From Rhodocaloribacter litoris (GTDB taxonomy: Bacteria > Bacteroidota > Rhodothermia > Rhodothermales > ISCAR-4553): DNA of 64,000 nt. How positions within the stretch are numbered: position 1 is the stretch's first letter; each line of letters opens with the position of its first letter. The notes below the pieces were generated by a model that made no database searches, was not told the DNA's origin, and saw only the letters and a list, made by a program, of their open reading frames with translations. Both the position numbers and the translations under genes were made by a program. Positions 44,772 through 56,871 of this stretch are shown one piece after another. The DNA is taken from positions 124,001-188,000 of the forward strand of contig NZ_CP076718.1 of NCBI RefSeq assembly GCF_011682235.2, in the 5' to 3' direction.

Positions 44772-45521
44772 ATGGAACAGGGAACCGCCACCGTGCCGGG
44801 ATGGAAGACCTATCACCGGCTCACCCGGACGGCCACCTACGGCTTCGTGAGTGTGCTCCCGTTGCTGGTGCTCTATGAGGTGATGATCCTCATCGCCAAC
44901 CGGGGAGACATCTACCAGGTGCGCGTCGGTGCCGAGGTCTGGATCAAGCGCCTGCTCGCGAGCGTGGGGCTCAGCGGGATCCTGGCCCTCGGCGTCCTGG
45001 TGCTGCTGGCCGGCGTGGCCGTCGCGTTCTACGAGCGGCACCGCTCGATCCCGCTGCGCCCGCGTTATTTCGGCTGGCTCATCGTCGAGAGTGCGGGGTA
45101 CGCCGTGCTCGTGGCCTTTGCCGTGTCCCGCCTCGTCGGCCTGCTGCTCTCGGCATGGGCCGCGGGCGGTGCGGGGCCGGTGGCCGACACGTGGACGATG
45201 CTGGCCCTCTCGATCGGCGCCGGGCTCTACGAAGAGCTGCTCTTCCGCGTCCTGCTCGTCGGCGGCCTCTACCTCGTGCTGAAGCGACTCGGCCTGCGGG
45301 GGGCCCCGGCCTATGGCCTCGCCGCCGTGGCAGGCGCGCTGGTCTTCAGCGCCGCCCACTACCTGGGCCCGCTCGGCGACCCCTTCACGATGGCCTCGTT
45401 CCTGTTCCGGTTCCTCTTCGGCCTTGCGCTCAACGCCCTCTTCCTGGTGCGCGGCTTCGGGGTGGCCGCCTGGACACATGCCCTCTACGACGTGATGGTG
45501 GTCACCCACCTGCTCGGCTGA
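44772..45521 (+). CDS. CPBP-family intramembrane metalloprotease
   Basis: A 249-aa membrane protein of the CPBP (Rce1/Abi-like) family with about seven helices. The motifs are YEELLFRVLLVGGLY near residue 155, FSAAHYLGPLG near 195 and HALYDVM near the end. Members cut prenylated or other membrane peptides. The Met at 44772 follows a GGGAG site; another at 44679 would overlap the TPR gene by 11 bp and is possible. HtpX follows after 131 bp. Confidence 0.9.
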   Translation: MEQGTATVPGWKTYHRLTRTATYGFVSVLPLLVLYEVMILIANRGDIYQVRVGAEVWIKRLLASVGLSGILALGVLVLLAGVAVAFYERHRSIPLRPRYFGWLIVESAGYAVLVAFAVSRLVGLLLSAWAAGGAGPVADTWTMLALSIGAGLYEELLFRVLLVGGLYLVLKRLGLRGAPAYGLAAVAGALVFSAAHYLGPLGDPFTMASFLFRFLFGLALNALFLVRGFGVAAWTHALYDVMVVTHLLG

Positions 45522-45652
45522 GCGGGTCCCTGCAACCGCCCCCATCGCCCGCCCGTCAACCTCCTGCACGGGGTGTAGAACTGGCCGGGGCCTCGGTCGT
45601 TCAACCTCCCCGATGACCGATCCGAACAACTCCAGTCTCTTTCGATAAACAG

Positions 45653-46495
45653 ATGCTTTCGAACGGCCTTCGCACCGCCGCCCTGATGGCGGTCCTCATC
45701 GTGCTTTTCGCCCTCATCGGCCGGCAGCTCGGCGGCGAAGCCGGGCTGGTGCTGGCCTTCGGCATCGCCGTGGCGATGAACTTCGCCGGCTACTGGTTCA
45801 GCGACAAGATCGTCCTGAAGATGTATCGCGCGCGCGAGGTGTCCCGGCGGGAGGCACCGGAACTCTACGACATGATCGACCGGCTGCGGCAGCGGGCCGG
45901 ACTGCCCATGCCGAAGGTGTACGTCATCCCGTCCGAGCAGCCCAACGCCTTCGCGACGGGCCGGAACCCCGCGCACGCGGCGGTGGCCGTCACGAACGGT
46001 ATCGTGCGGTTGCTCTCGCGCGAGGAACTCGAAGGGGTCATCGCGCATGAGCTGGCCCACATCAAGAACCGGGACATCCTGACCTCCTCGATCGCCGCCA
46101 CGATTGCGGCGGCGATCACCCTGCTGGCCCGCTTCGGGCTGTTCTTCGGCGGCGGTCGCGACCGGGACAACGTCATCGGCACCCTGCTGATGCTGCTGCT
46201 GGCGCCGGTGGCGGCCATGCTGATCCAGCTGGCCATCTCCCGCGCACGCGAGTACGCCGCCGACCGGGACGGTGCCCGCATCTGCGGCAAGCCCCGGGCG
46301 CTGGCCAGTGCCCTGAACCGGCTCCAGCACGGCGCCGAGCAGGTTCCGATGGACGCCAACCCGGCCACGGCCCACATGTTCATCGTCAACCCCTTCTCCG
46401 GCGCCATGGCCGGCCTGCGCAACCTGTTTTCCACCCACCCCCCCACGGAGGAGCGCATCCGGCGCCTGCTGGAGATGGAGCGGACGGGCTTCTGA
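45653..46495 (+). CDS. htpX: HtpX-type membrane metalloprotease (M48B)
   Basis: A 280-aa zinc metallopeptidase of the inner membrane, part of the quality control of membrane proteins. Helices lie at about 8-25 and 30-50, then HELAH with His132, Glu133 and His136, two more helices (about 145-195), and the third zinc ligand Glu200 in [13 protein letters not shown]. Length and motif order match E. coli HtpX. It stands alone, with no linked sigma-32 type promoter that I can see. Confidence 0.95.
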   Translation: MLSNGLRTAALMAVLIVLFALIGRQLGGEAGLVLAFGIAVAMNFAGYWFSDKIVLKMYRAREVSRREAPELYDMIDRLRQRAGLPMPKVYVIPSEQPNAFATGRNPAHAAVAVTNGIVRLLSREELEGVIAHELAHIKNRDILTSSIAATIAAAITLLARFGLFFGGGRDRDNVIGTLLMLLLAPVAAMLIQLAISRAREYAADRDGARICGKPRALASALNRLQHGAEQVPMDANPATAHMFIVNPFSGAMAGLRNLFSTHPPTEERIRRLLEMERTGF

Positions 46496-46569
46496 CACCG
46501 GGAACCGGAGCAGGCGTACCGCCCATCAACCCGCGGTGCCCTCCGGGTCCGGGCCGCCTCCCTGTTGCC

Positions 46570-49500
46570 ATGCTCTCACCGCACCCGCTACGATGGGCCA
46601 TGCCGGCGCTTGCCCTGGGGCTGGCCGGCTGTCTGGCCTCCTGGCAGGACCGGCCCATGCCGGAAGACCAGCGGGCCTACTGGGCCTGGACCCGGTCGAT
46701 CCACGAAGATCCGGCACGGGCGCTCGAGACCGGCTTCGCCCTGTTGAACGAGTACCCGGACCTGCAACGCCTCTACCTTCGCCTGGCCGAGATCTGCCGG
46801 GACACGGACCGCCGACCGGATTGCCGCAATGCGCTGGCCGGCGTCACCCCGCCGGACACCCTCAGCGCCCTCTACCGCGAGGCCGCCCTCCTGCTCCTGA
46901 TGCCGGAGGACGAGGCTGCCGGCCGCTGGCAACGGATCGCCCGGGCCCCGGTCCTCGACCCGGCACTGGCACGCCTGCTCGTGGATACGGCCTTCCGCAC
47001 GCAGGACAACGCCCGGCTCGAAGCGTTCCGGGCGCTGTGGCAGCAGCGGCAGGCCGAGACCCCCGAGGCCCCCGGCCCCCTCTTCGGCCTGGGCTACCTC
47101 GCCGTGCTCCGCGCCGCCTGGGAGGAGGCCGAACCCCTCCTGCAACGCGCCACCGAACTCGCCCCCGACGACCCGGAGGCATACCGCGAACTGGGGCGCC
47201 TCTACTTCCACACCGCACGGCCCGAAGCCCTCGTCCAGGCCCTCGAAAACGGTATCCGGGCCGCACGCGCCCGGTATGACCTGCGGACGGAACTCATCCT
47301 GCGCGGCAACCTGGGCCTGACGCTGATGGAACAGCAGGGCAACCTGGCCGGTGCTGAGCAAATGTTCCAGACCGCCCTCGAGCAGAGCCGCGCCCTGGCC
47401 GACGGGGCCAGCGAAGGGTTCAACCTGTACCGGCTGGCCCTCGTCCGTATCCGGCAACAGCACTATCAGGAAGCCCTGCCCCTGCTCCAGCGCGCCGACT
47501 CGCTCTTTGCCCGGCACACCCCCCGCCAGCGGGCCGAGGTGCTGGTCCAGATCGGAACCGCCCTCCACGGCCTCTACCGCTTCAGCGACGCCGAAGCCGT
47601 CCTCGAGACAGCCGTGGCCGAAGCCGAGACCCATCGCCACCTCGGCGCCCAGCTCCAGGCCCTGACGGCCCTGGCCCACCTCCGCTACCAGATGGGTCGC
47701 TACACCACGGCCCGGCAAACCGCCCTCGACGTACTCAACCTGACGCAGCGCTACCGCTCCGTAAAGTTCGAAATCACGGGTCGCCTCGTCCTCGGCGACA
47801 TCGAAAACCGCTGGGGCAACTACGAAACGGCCGTCGCCCATTACGAACAGGCCCTGACCCTGGCCCGGGAGCATGCCCTCCACCCACGCATCCGCGAGCT
47901 GTACCGGCGGCTGGGCCGTACGACGCTCAACCTGCACGACACGGGCAGGGCCCGCGCCTACTTCGACAGCCTGCTCGCGCACGAACGCCACCACGCCGAC
48001 GCCGTCACACAGGCCCATTCCTACCTCGGCCTGGCCCGTACCTACGCGCAGTTCGGTAACCCGGACGAGGGCATGCGCTACCTGGAACAGGCCCGCGCCC
48101 TGATCGACCCTTCCCGGCAGACCCGGCTGCTGGCCTCTACCCTGCTGGAAATGGGCTGGAACGCCATCGGCCGCCGGGCTTTCGACGAGGCCGAGCGACA
48201 CCTGCTCCGGCTCGACAGCCTCCTCCGGCACACCGGCCTGCCCGCCTCCATCGCCTACGAGATGCACGCCGCGTTCGGCCGGCTATACCGGCAACGGGCC
48301 CGCTACGACGCGGCCCTGCATCACCTGAACGAAGCGCTCCGCTACGAGCGCACGCTGCCCCTGCCCGCCGAACGCTGGGAAGTGCTGCACGACCGCGCCC
48401 TGACCCTGTGGCGCAACGGCCGTCTCACCGAAGCGGAAGCCGACTTCCGCACCGCCATCGAACACATCGAAACCATACGAAGTCACCTCGCCTCCCGGGA
48501 AAACCGGGCGGCCTTCGTGCAAGACAAGGTGCTCGTCTACAAAGACTTCGTCACGTTCCTCGAAGCGCAGGGACGGCTCGCCGAAGCGTTCCACTTCACC
48601 GAACGGGCCCGGAGCCGCAGCCTGACCGACCTGCTCTTCACGACGCAGCAGGACAACGCGGCCGCCGGTGCCGACGAGACGCTCGAACAATTCATCGAGG
48701 CCGAACGGCGGCGCCAGACCATCGCCGGGGCACTCGCCGGCGAGGACCTCGACGACAACCCGGCCCCCGATCCAGCCCGCACCGCCGCACTCATGCGCGC
48801 GTACGCCGAAGCCGACTCGCTCTACCGGACCACCCTGCTCCGGCTGCGCACCGACCGGCCGCTCGGTGCCCTGCTCGCACCCTCCCCCCTCACCGCCGGC
48901 GAGGCCCGGGCCCTCCTCCGGCCGGACGAGGCCCTCCTCGCCTACCAGCTGCGTACCGCCCCGGAGACGGCAGCCCATGGCACGATCCAGGCCTACGTGC
49001 TCACCCGGGACACCCTCTTCTCGGTCACCCTGCCCATCGAGCCGGTCAACCTGAGCGAGTCGATCCGGTTCTTCCGGGATCAGATCACCACCCCCGGAAC
49101 GGGCGAAGAGGCATTCTGGCGCAACACCGGCCGCCGGCTCTACGAGCACCTCCTGGCACCGCTGCTGGCCCGGCTGCCGGACTCCATCCGGCACCTCCAT
49201 ATCGTCCCGGAAGGCCCGTTGCACTACCTGCCCTTCGCCGCCCTCCCGGATGCGTCGGGGCGCTTCCTGGTCGAGCGGTACACCCTCTCCACCACGCCGT
49301 CGGCCAGCGTACTGCAGATCGTGCAGGCCCACAACCCGCACCGGTGGCGTTCGATCCTGATCGTGGCCGACCCGGCGGACAACCTGCCCGGCAGCCGCCG
49401 CGAGGCCGCCCGCCTCGCCGCCCTGCCCGGCATCCAGGCGCACTCCCTCGTCGGGGCGGAAGCCACCCACCGCAACGTCCTCGACGAAGCCGGCCGCCAC

Positions 49501-49932
49501 GACGTGCTCCACTTCGCCACACACGGCCGCTTCATGCGGCGCGCACCCGGGCGCTCCCACCTCGAGTTGCACGACGCACCACTGAACGTGGCCGACATCG
49601 GGCGCCTGCGCCTGAACGCCTATCTGGTCACCCTCAGCGCCTGCGAGACGGCCCTTGGCAGCGGCCGGCAGGCCGACATCCCTGCCGGCGACGAGTGGAT
49701 CGGGCTGCACCAGGCCTTCCTGGCGGCCGGTACCCCGACTGTCATGGCCAGCCTGTGGCCCATCGACGACCGCACCAGCAGCCGCTTCATGCCGGCCTTC
49801 TACGAGGCCCTGCGTGAAGCGTCCGGTAAAGCCCGTGCCCTGGCCGACGTGCAGCGACGGTTTCTCCGGAATCCGGAAACCCGTCACCCCTTCTACTGGG
49901 CGCCCTTCGTCCTCGTCGGAGATCCGCGCTGA
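46570..49932 (+). CDS. TPR-CHAT protease, predicted lipoprotein
   Basis: A 1120-aa protein. It starts with a lipoprotein signal (lipobox GLAGC, Cys21), followed by many TPR units (about 40-620; LGYLAVLRAAWEEAEPLLQRA and others) and a C-terminal CHAT domain (about 800-1120). The caspase-like dyad is His985 in LHFATHGRF and Cys1025 in TLSACETALG. CHAT-TPR proteins are caspase-like proteases of the separase branch. Most are cytosolic; the lipobox puts this one outside the inner membrane. Its target is unknown. It lies 74 bp after htpX, same strand. Confidence 0.9.
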   Translation: MLSPHPLRWAMPALALGLAGCLASWQDRPMPEDQRAYWAWTRSIHEDPARALETGFALLNEYPDLQRLYLRLAEICRDTDRRPDCRNALAGVTPPDTLSALYREAALLLLMPEDEAAGRWQRIARAPVLDPALARLLVDTAFRTQDNARLEAFRALWQQRQAETPEAPGPLFGLGYLAVLRAAWEEAEPLLQRATELAPDDPEAYRELGRLYFHTARPEALVQALENGIRAARARYDLRTELILRGNLGLTLMEQQGNLAGAEQMFQTALEQSRALADGASEGFNLYRLALVRIRQQHYQEALPLLQRADSLFARHTPRQRAEVLVQIGTALHGLYRFSDAEAVLETAVAEAETHRHLGAQLQALTALAHLRYQMGRYTTARQTALDVLNLTQRYRSVKFEITGRLVLGDIENRWGNYETAVAHYEQALTLAREHALHPRIRELYRRLGRTTLNLHDTGRARAYFDSLLAHERHHADAVTQAHSYLGLARTYAQFGNPDEGMRYLEQARALIDPSRQTRLLASTLLEMGWNAIGRRAFDEAERHLLRLDSLLRHTGLPASIAYEMHAAFGRLYRQRARYDAALHHLNEALRYERTLPLPAERWEVLHDRALTLWRNGRLTEAEADFRTAIEHIETIRSHLASRENRAAFVQDKVLVYKDFVTFLEAQGRLAEAFHFTERARSRSLTDLLFTTQQDNAAAGADETLEQFIEAERRRQTIAGALAGEDLDDNPAPDPARTAALMRAYAEADSLYRTTLLRLRTDRPLGALLAPSPLTAGEARALLRPDEALLAYQLRTAPETAAHGTIQAYVLTRDTLFSVTLPIEPVNLSESIRFFRDQITTPGTGEEAFWRNTGRRLYEHLLAPLLARLPDSIRHLHIVPEGPLHYLPFAALPDASGRFLVERYTLSTTPSASVLQIVQAHNPHRWRSILIVADPADNLPGSRREAARLAALPGIQAHSLVGAEATHRNVLDEAGRHDVLHFATHGRFMRRAPGRSHLELHDAPLNVADIGRLRLNAYLVTLSACETALGSGRQADIPAGDEWIGLHQAFLAAGTPTVMASLWPIDDRTSSRFMPAFYEALREASGKARALADVQRRFLRNPETRHPFYWAPFVLVGDPR

Positions 49933-50104
49933 CGCGGCGTCCGACACGGTCCTGCCCCCCACTCCTTCCCGCCCCCGCCCTTCAACCGCTTAAAAATAAG
50001 CGCTCTCGTCCGATATCCCCGGTGAGTTGCCGTGCCTGTGCCCGAGCGGCGCAGCCTGCGGCGCACCCATCCCGGACAAACCCTCTACCAGGACGAGAGC
50101 AACC

Positions 50105-50725
50105 ATGAAATCCACTTTCCGCTTCACGCTGCACGGTCTTTTCCGGCACCCCCTTCTCACCCTTGCCCTGTGCTTACTCTCCGGCTTCATCGCCCTCCCG
50201 GCCAGCGGGCAGGACGAGCCTCCCATCGAACCCGGCGACGGCGGCTACCAGTCCGTCGTACAGGCGCCCGTCGAGGGCCTGACCCTGCTCCGCCTCCCGG
50301 TTCTGACGGTCTCCAACCCACAACCGGGGGACGACGAGCCGCCCCTCGAAAGCGGCGGCGACGAGCCTCCCATCGAACCCGGCGACGGCGGCTACCAGTC
50401 GGCGGACCGGGCCGGCGGCTTCGAGACGGGCCTCCTCCGCACAAATACCACCGTACCCGCCGGCTCACCGGGGCTGCTGGGCAACTATCCCAACCCCTTC
50501 AACCCGCAGACGACCATCCGCTTCCATCTGGACGAAACCCAACCGGTTCGGCTGGTCGTTTACAACATTCTGGGCCAGCAGGTACGGCTGCTCGTGGAAG
50601 GTACGCTGCCGGCCGGCGTACACGAGACCACCCTCCGTGCCGGCGACCTGCCCCCCGGCCTTTACCTGGCCCACCTGGCAACCCCGACCGGCACCTTCGT
50701 ACAGCGCATGACGCTGGCCAGATAA
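50105..50725 (+). CDS. Small type IX secreted protein with repeats
   Basis: A 206-aa exported protein: a signal peptide (about 1-37), a Gly/Asp/Pro-rich part with two copies of DEPPIEPGDGGYQS, then a type IX C-terminal domain (YPNPFNPQTTIRFHL, LPPGLYLAHL). The repeat units are identical in DNA (see the repeat entry). I find no known fold in the repeat part. It follows the CHAT gene by 172 bp and has its own strong terminator. The Met at 50105 is the start of the signal peptide. Confidence 0.8.
   Translation: MKSTFRFTLHGLFRHPLLTLALCLLSGFIALPASGQDEPPIEPGDGGYQSVVQAPVEGLTLLRLPVLTVSNPQPGDDEPPLESGGDEPPIEPGDGGYQSADRAGGFETGLLRTNTTVPAGSPGLLGNYPNPFNPQTTIRFHLDETQPVRLVVYNILGQQVRLLVEGTLPAGVHETTLRAGDLPPGLYLAHLATPTGTFVQRMTLAR
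50213..50400. repeat. Two exact 41-bp direct repeats inside the small secreted gene
   Basis: Positions 50213-50253 and 50360-50400 are identical. They are 147 bp apart (49 codons), so both read in the same frame and encode DEPPIEPGDGGYQS. A third, shorter variant (DEPPLESGG) lies just before the second copy. Confidence 0.9.
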
Positions 50726-50789
50726 CCGGGCGGCCGGGATATCAGACGGCCCGCACGCCCTCCCTTCTCCACACCAGACCGCCCTTTCC

Positions 50790-50825
50790 GGGGCGTCGCC
50801 TTCCGGCGACGCCCCTTTTGTTTTT
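50790..50825 (+). terminator. Rho-independent terminator after the small secreted gene
   Basis: A perfect 11-bp stem GGGGCGTCGCC / GGCGACGCCCC with a TTCC loop, followed by TTTTGTTTTT. Confidence 0.9.
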
Positions 50826-51006
50826 GCCGCCCGTATCGTTTCTTTGTCTCATTCTGAAACAGATCTCGATGCACCGTCCTCTATACCGTGCCGCTCACGC
50901 CTCCCAGAAGGCCGCTGAAGGCCATTCTGCCCCTCTTTCTCCATACGGGCACGGATGTTGACCTGCGCTTTCCCCCGACGCCAACCGACAAGCCGTGCAG
51001 GACAGC

Positions 51007-52017
51007 ATGAAGAACCTTCTCGTTATCCTCTTTCTTTCCCTCATGGTCGCCGGGTCTGTACGAGCACATACCTGCTCCAACCCGAGCACCGCACCCTCCT
51101 GGGACAACACGATCATCAACAACGGCGACGGGACCGGCCTCCTCGTCCACGTGCAGGCACCGATGGGGTTTGCCCGGGTTGCCCTCGACCTGGCCTATAC
51201 CCACAACCTGACCCTCCTCCGCCCGCGCCTGCCGGACGATACCCCCATACCGGGGTTCTCGCCGACCGGCACCACGATCGAGCCCCACGACCCGGCGCTG
51301 GGCGAGGGCAACAGCGAATGGACCTACGGGGGCTCGTCGGCTCCGACCGAACTGCGTCTCCCCATTGCGGCGGAGCATGCGGGCTCCTCCCGGGCCGTCG
51401 TGCTCCTGATCGACACCTGCGGGCGCTCGCGGGCCTATGACCTGGTCGACGGCCCCCTGCCGGTCGAGCTGGTCTCTTTCGAGGGGATGCTCGACGGCGA
51501 CGACGCCGTGCTCACCTGGAAGACGGCGGGCGAACTGGCCAACCTGGGCTTCGAGGTCGAACACCACGACGGCTTCGCGTGGCAGGCGCGCGGCTTCGTC
51601 GACGGGGCCGGCACCACCACCTTCGCCCGGCAGTACCGCTACGTGGTCCACGACCTGGCCCCGGGCCGGCACCGCTTCCGCCTCAAACAGATCGACGCGG
51701 GGGGCGGCTTCCGGTACAGCGCCGAGATCGAACTGGACGTGACGGCGCCGGAGGCGTTCGTGCTGTCGGCGGCGTATCCCAACCCGTTCAACGCACACGC
51801 CACCTTCGCGCTGCACGTGCAGCAGACCCAGCACGTGCGCGTGGCCCTCTACGACACGATGGGACGCCTTGTGACCCTCCTCTACGACGGCACCCTGCCC
51901 GCCGGCACCCGCCACGCCGTCCGCATCGACGGAAGCAACCTGCCCAGCGGCACCTACTTCTACCGGGCGACGGGGGAAACGTTTGTGGAAGCCCGCCCGG
52001 TAACCCTGGCACGATGA
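51007..52017 (+). CDS. Type IX secreted protein, unknown function
   Basis: A 336-aa exported protein: a signal peptide (about 1-21), a cysteine-containing N-terminal domain (CSNPSTAPSWDNTII...LLIDTCGRSR, one likely disulfide), a middle Fn3-like domain (about 155-245; LPVELVSFEGMLDGDDAVLTW) and a C-terminal sorting domain (YPNPFNAHATFAL, LPSGTYFYRA). The phrase 'PVELVSFEG...VLTWKT' is frequent in Bacteroidota surface proteins. Only an N-terminal domain of about 120 residues is unassigned. A palindromic terminator follows. Confidence 0.82.
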   Translation: MKNLLVILFLSLMVAGSVRAHTCSNPSTAPSWDNTIINNGDGTGLLVHVQAPMGFARVALDLAYTHNLTLLRPRLPDDTPIPGFSPTGTTIEPHDPALGEGNSEWTYGGSSAPTELRLPIAAEHAGSSRAVVLLIDTCGRSRAYDLVDGPLPVELVSFEGMLDGDDAVLTWKTAGELANLGFEVEHHDGFAWQARGFVDGAGTTTFARQYRYVVHDLAPGRHRFRLKQIDAGGGFRYSAEIELDVTAPEAFVLSAAYPNPFNAHATFALHVQQTQHVRVALYDTMGRLVTLLYDGTLPAGTRHAVRIDGSNLPSGTYFYRATGETFVEARPVTLAR

Positions 52018-52036
52018 CCCCCTTCCCCTGAACGCC

Positions 52037-52070
52037 CGAAGGCCCGGAGGCGATCGCCTCCGGGCCTTCG
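52037..52070. terminator. Two-way terminator, perfect 34-bp palindrome
   Basis: A 17-bp arm (CGAAGGCCCGGAGGCGA) meets its exact inverse with no loop. It lies 19 bp after the secreted gene (+) and 7 bp after the 3' end of tRNA-Ala (-), so it can end both. Tttcg follows on the plus side. Confidence 0.85.
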
Positions 52071-52077
52071 TCTTTCG

Positions 52078-52150
52078 TGGAGCTAAGCGGATTCGAACCG
52101 CTGACCTCCTGGGTGCGATCCAGGCGCTCTACCAACTGAGCTATAGCCCC
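52078..52150 (-). tRNA. tRNA-Ala (anticodon CGC)
   Basis: A 73-base cloverleaf read on the minus strand from GGGGCTA to TAGCTCCA. The D arm AGCTCAGTTGGTAGAGC, anticodon stem CCTGG/CCAGG with loop ATCGCAC, and T arm GGTTCGAATCC are all present. The loop gives anticodon CGC for codon GCG. The G3-U70 pair of the acceptor stem is the classic alanine identity mark. CCA is not encoded. Confidence 0.97.
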
Positions 52151-52409
52151 GCTTGCGCCGGAATGAACGAGGTGACGCACCCCGCTGTTCCACGCCAGGC
52201 CGCGAATATACGACGCCTTCCCGCTCCCCCGCAAAGCCCCGAACCGGCCACGAGAGGCCGCCTCCGGACGCTTCATCCCTTTTTCACCCCGCCCGTCCGT
52301 CCCGGCCGGACTCGCCGGGAGCCCCCATGAACAAATATCACCCCGAAGCCGTATTTTCCACGTTGCTTCCTTGTGCACCCCTTCATTCACCCATAGATGA
52401 ACGAACTCC

Positions 52410-55157
<2,748 letters not shown>

Positions 55158-55308
55158 GACACGGTGCGGGCGGGGCCGGTCCGATACCGCCGGCGCCGTG
55201 CTTCGCAGCCATAACCCGGCCCCGGCACGCGGATCGCCGGGTTGCAAAGGCCGCGCGGGTGCCGCCTCAACGCGCCGGGCCGCCCGCCCGCCCCTGAAAC
55301 GCCAGACC

Positions 55309-55782
55309 ATGACCACCGCCTTCTTCCTCGACCTTTTCCGGTACACGTCCTGGGCCAACGGCCGGATGCTCGATGCCCTCCACACCCTTTCGGCGCGCCC
55401 GGAGGCCGGCACGGCACTGGCCGAGGCCTGCCGCCTGTTCGGGCACATGCACCGGGCCGAGCACGTCTGGCTCGGACGGGTCCTCGGCACCGAGGCGGCC
55501 CACCGGCCCTTCTGGGTCGACGACGACCTGGCGGCCTGTACGGCCCTGGCGGCGGAGACCCCCTGGCTCGACCACCTCGCCACCCTCTCTGAGGCCGATC
55601 TCGGTCGCCCCGTCGCCTACACCAACTCGAAGGGGGAACCGTTCACCAGCACCGTCGCCGAGATCGCCACGCATCTGGTGAACCACCACACGCATCACCG
55701 GGCGCAGATCGCCCGTATCCTCCGCACGGCCGGCGTCCCGCCGCCTCCCACGGATTACATCTTCTACGCACGCACCCGCTAG
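55309..55782 (+). CDS. DinB-family metalloprotein
   Basis: A 157-aa four-helix protein of the DinB/YfiT group. The metal-binding His set is present: His in LFGHMHRAEHVWL near residue 47 and the pair in HLVNHHTHHRAQI near residue 128. Members are often thiol-dependent S-transferases, but the substrate here is unknown. I chose the Met at 55309; the frame is open upstream only as a shadow of acnA. Confidence 0.9.
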   Translation: MTTAFFLDLFRYTSWANGRMLDALHTLSARPEAGTALAEACRLFGHMHRAEHVWLGRVLGTEAAHRPFWVDDDLAACTALAAETPWLDHLATLSEADLGRPVAYTNSKGEPFTSTVAEIATHLVNHHTHHRAQIARILRTAGVPPPPTDYIFYARTR

Positions 55783-55842
55783 GGGAACCACCCGTTCCCC
55801 GTGCGTTCTACCCCTCGGCCGTTTCATCCATCCCCCGAGCCC

Positions 55843-56775
55843 GTGTCCACACCGGACGCCGCCCTGCGCTACCTCGACCCCATCGTCATCTCGCAACTCA
55901 AGAACATGGAGCTGCGGGCACGGCTCATCGTCGAGGGATTCATCACCGGGCTGCACAAAAGCCCCTACCACGGCTTTTCCGTCGAGTTCGCCGAGCACCG
56001 GCCCTACAACCCCGGCGACGAGCTGCGGCACGTGGACTGGAAGGTCTACGCCAAGACCGACCGGCACTACGTCAAGCAGTATGAAGAGGAGACGAACCTG
56101 CGGCACTACGTCGTGCTGGACACCTCTCCGTCGATGCGCTACCGGCACACGGCCCCGGTGACGAAGCTCGAGTACGGCGCGTACCTGGCCGCCGCCCTGC
56201 ACTTCCTGATGATCAAGCAGCGGGACGCCTCCGGGCTGATGGCCTTCGACGAACGGATCCATACGCTGCGCCCGCCGAAGAGCACGCCGGGCTACCTGCG
56301 CCAGCTCCTGGCCACGCTCCAGCACCTGGCCGACACCCCGCCGGCCGGTCAACGCACCAGCGCCGCCGCCGTCCTCAACGAGGTCGCCGAACGCATCGCC
56401 CGCCGCTCGCTCGTGGTCGTCATCACGGACCTGTTCGAAAACATCGCCGCGCACGACGACCTGCTCAAAGCCCTGCGGCACCTGCGCTATCGCGGCCACG
56501 AGGTGCTCGTCTTCCACGTCCTCGAGAGCGAGACCGAGCGGCGCTTCCGCTTCCCCGACGTGCCCATGCTCTTTCGCGACCTGGAGACGGGCGAGGAGAT
56601 CACCCTGCAGCCGGCCCAGCTCCGCGAGAACTACGCCGAGGCCGTGCGCCTCTTCAGCGAGCGCTTCCGCCGCCGCTGCCGCGAGTTCAACGTGGACTTC
56701 CTCGAACTCGACACGGCCGAACCCTACAATACGGCCCTGCTCGCCTACCTGAACAAACGCCGCACGCTGCTCTGA
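55843..56775 (+). CDS. DUF58 protein (vWA-like)
   Basis: A 310-aa cytosolic protein of the DUF58 family, often next to a MoxR AAA ATPase, which is not seen here. The family phrase NPGDELRHVDWKVYAKTDRHYVKQYEEETNL is near residue 60, followed by a vWA-like MIDAS start DTSPSM near residue 93 and LVVVITDLFEN. I prefer the GTG at 55843 to the one at 55801; the residues before it (mostly Pro, Ser) do not fit the family. Its partner ATPase must be elsewhere. Confidence 0.88.
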   Translation: MSTPDAALRYLDPIVISQLKNMELRARLIVEGFITGLHKSPYHGFSVEFAEHRPYNPGDELRHVDWKVYAKTDRHYVKQYEEETNLRHYVVLDTSPSMRYRHTAPVTKLEYGAYLAAALHFLMIKQRDASGLMAFDERIHTLRPPKSTPGYLRQLLATLQHLADTPPAGQRTSAAAVLNEVAERIARRSLVVVITDLFENIAAHDDLLKALRHLRYRGHEVLVFHVLESETERRFRFPDVPMLFRDLETGEEITLQPAQLRENYAEAVRLFSERFRRRCREFNVDFLELDTAEPYNTALLAYLNKRRTLL

Positions 56776-56871
56776 ACGCGCCGCCCTGAAACCTGACGCC
56801 GAGACCGGCGAAGAAGGCCACGACACGTTCCACTGCATCGACTGAATCCTCCACACGAACCCCGAACCACG

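Noticed and set aside
49987-50002. CGCTTA-AAAA-TAAGCG hairpin after the CHAT gene
   Set aside because: A 6-bp A/T-containing stem without a T run is too weak to call a terminator; it may equally be part of a promoter.
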